DNA of 6,091 bases, taken from Firmicutes bacterium UBA2595 (lineage in GTDB: Bacteria; Bacillota; Thermincolia; Thermincolales; UBA2595). The DNA is taken from contig DDKP01000120.1 in NCBI GenBank assembly GCA_002339745.1, positions 1 to 6,091 of the forward strand, read 5' to 3'. The position numbers were made by a program, and so were the translations under genes. Positions 6,001 through 6,091 of the stretch are shown here, piece after piece. Within the stretch, counting starts at the first letter, position 1, and each line of letters begins with the position of its first letter. Below the pieces are notes generated by a model, which searched no databases, was not told the origin of the DNA, and worked only from the letters and a program-made list of their open reading frames with translations.

Positions 6001-6091
6001 ACCTCCTTGATTCATCTTTCGTTGAACAAAAAACTTCTTCCATCCCTAAGGACGAAAGAAGTATTCCGCGGTACCACCTTATTTCCAGGGT
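6001..6091 (-). promoter_or_regulatory. T-box leader of valS, 3' portion (antiterminator, terminator and Shine-Dalgarno)
   Basis: The minus strand carries AAGGTGGTACCGCGG at 6066-6080, a match to the T-box core AGGGTGGNACCGCG with A for G at one position. The TGGT bulge would pair with the NCCA end of uncharged tRNA. Its variable base is T (6073), fitting a tRNA with discriminator A, as tRNA-Val has. The antiterminator can form from AAGG (6077-6080) with CCTT (6048-6051) and GCG (6067-6069) with CGT (6052-6054). It competes with the terminator at 6028-6062. The Shine-Dalgarno AAGGAGGT is at 6001-6008. Stem I with the specifier codon lies to the right, outside the window, so the valine codon is inferred from the gene, not seen. 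Confidence 0.93.
6028..6062 (-). terminator. Intrinsic terminator of the valS T-box
   Basis: On the minus strand a hairpin with a 13-pair stem (ACTTCTTTCGTCC against GGATGGAAGAAGT, with two G-T pairs) and a TTAG loop is followed by a run of six T (6028-6033, the first of them closing the stem). Its 5' arm includes the CGTCCTT needed for the antiterminator, so the two structures are mutually exclusive. It stops transcription when tRNA-Val is charged and lets valS-folC be read when it is not. Confidence 0.92.

Overview
The window is a stretch of chromosome from a low-to-medium GC, Gram-positive, probably spore-forming member of the Firmicutes (Clostridia / Peptococcaceae-like). The grounds are strong AGGAGG ribosome binding sites, a T-box leader in front of an aminoacyl-tRNA synthetase gene, a Rex redox repressor, and the order valS-folC followed by a SPOR-domain membrane protein, which recalls the valS/folC/spoIIB neighbourhood of Bacillus. 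The genus is an inference and cannot be fixed from this sequence alone.

All four genes are on the minus strand, so the operon reads from right to left. At the right edge is the 3' part of a T-box leader (antiterminator, terminator, Shine-Dalgarno). It controls valS (valyl-tRNA synthetase, complete, 882 aa). After 26 bases comes folC (folylpolyglutamate/dihydrofolate synthase, complete, 428 aa). Immediately after the folC stop codon lies a 222-bp, nearly perfectly centred palindrome with about 34-bp terminal inverted repeats. Then comes a gene for a single-pass membrane protein with an extracytoplasmic SPOR domain (most likely 275 aa from an internal ATG), preceded by a weak candidate promoter. 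Then comes rex, with a TTG start and its own good sigma-A-type promoter. To the left of rex, running off the window edge, is the right half of a second, diverged copy of the same palindromic repeat.

Functionally this is core metabolism and regulation: tRNA charging under amino-acid control, folate polyglutamylation, a peptidoglycan-binding protein perhaps used in sporulation or septation, and an NADH/NAD+ sensor. I see no defence system, CRISPR array, integrase or transposase. The part not explained by ordinary genes is the repeat family: two related, foldable, apparently non-coding elements, each placed just downstream of a gene's stop codon. It looks like a MITE-type or snap-back palindromic repeat, and its mobilising enzyme, if any, is not in the window.
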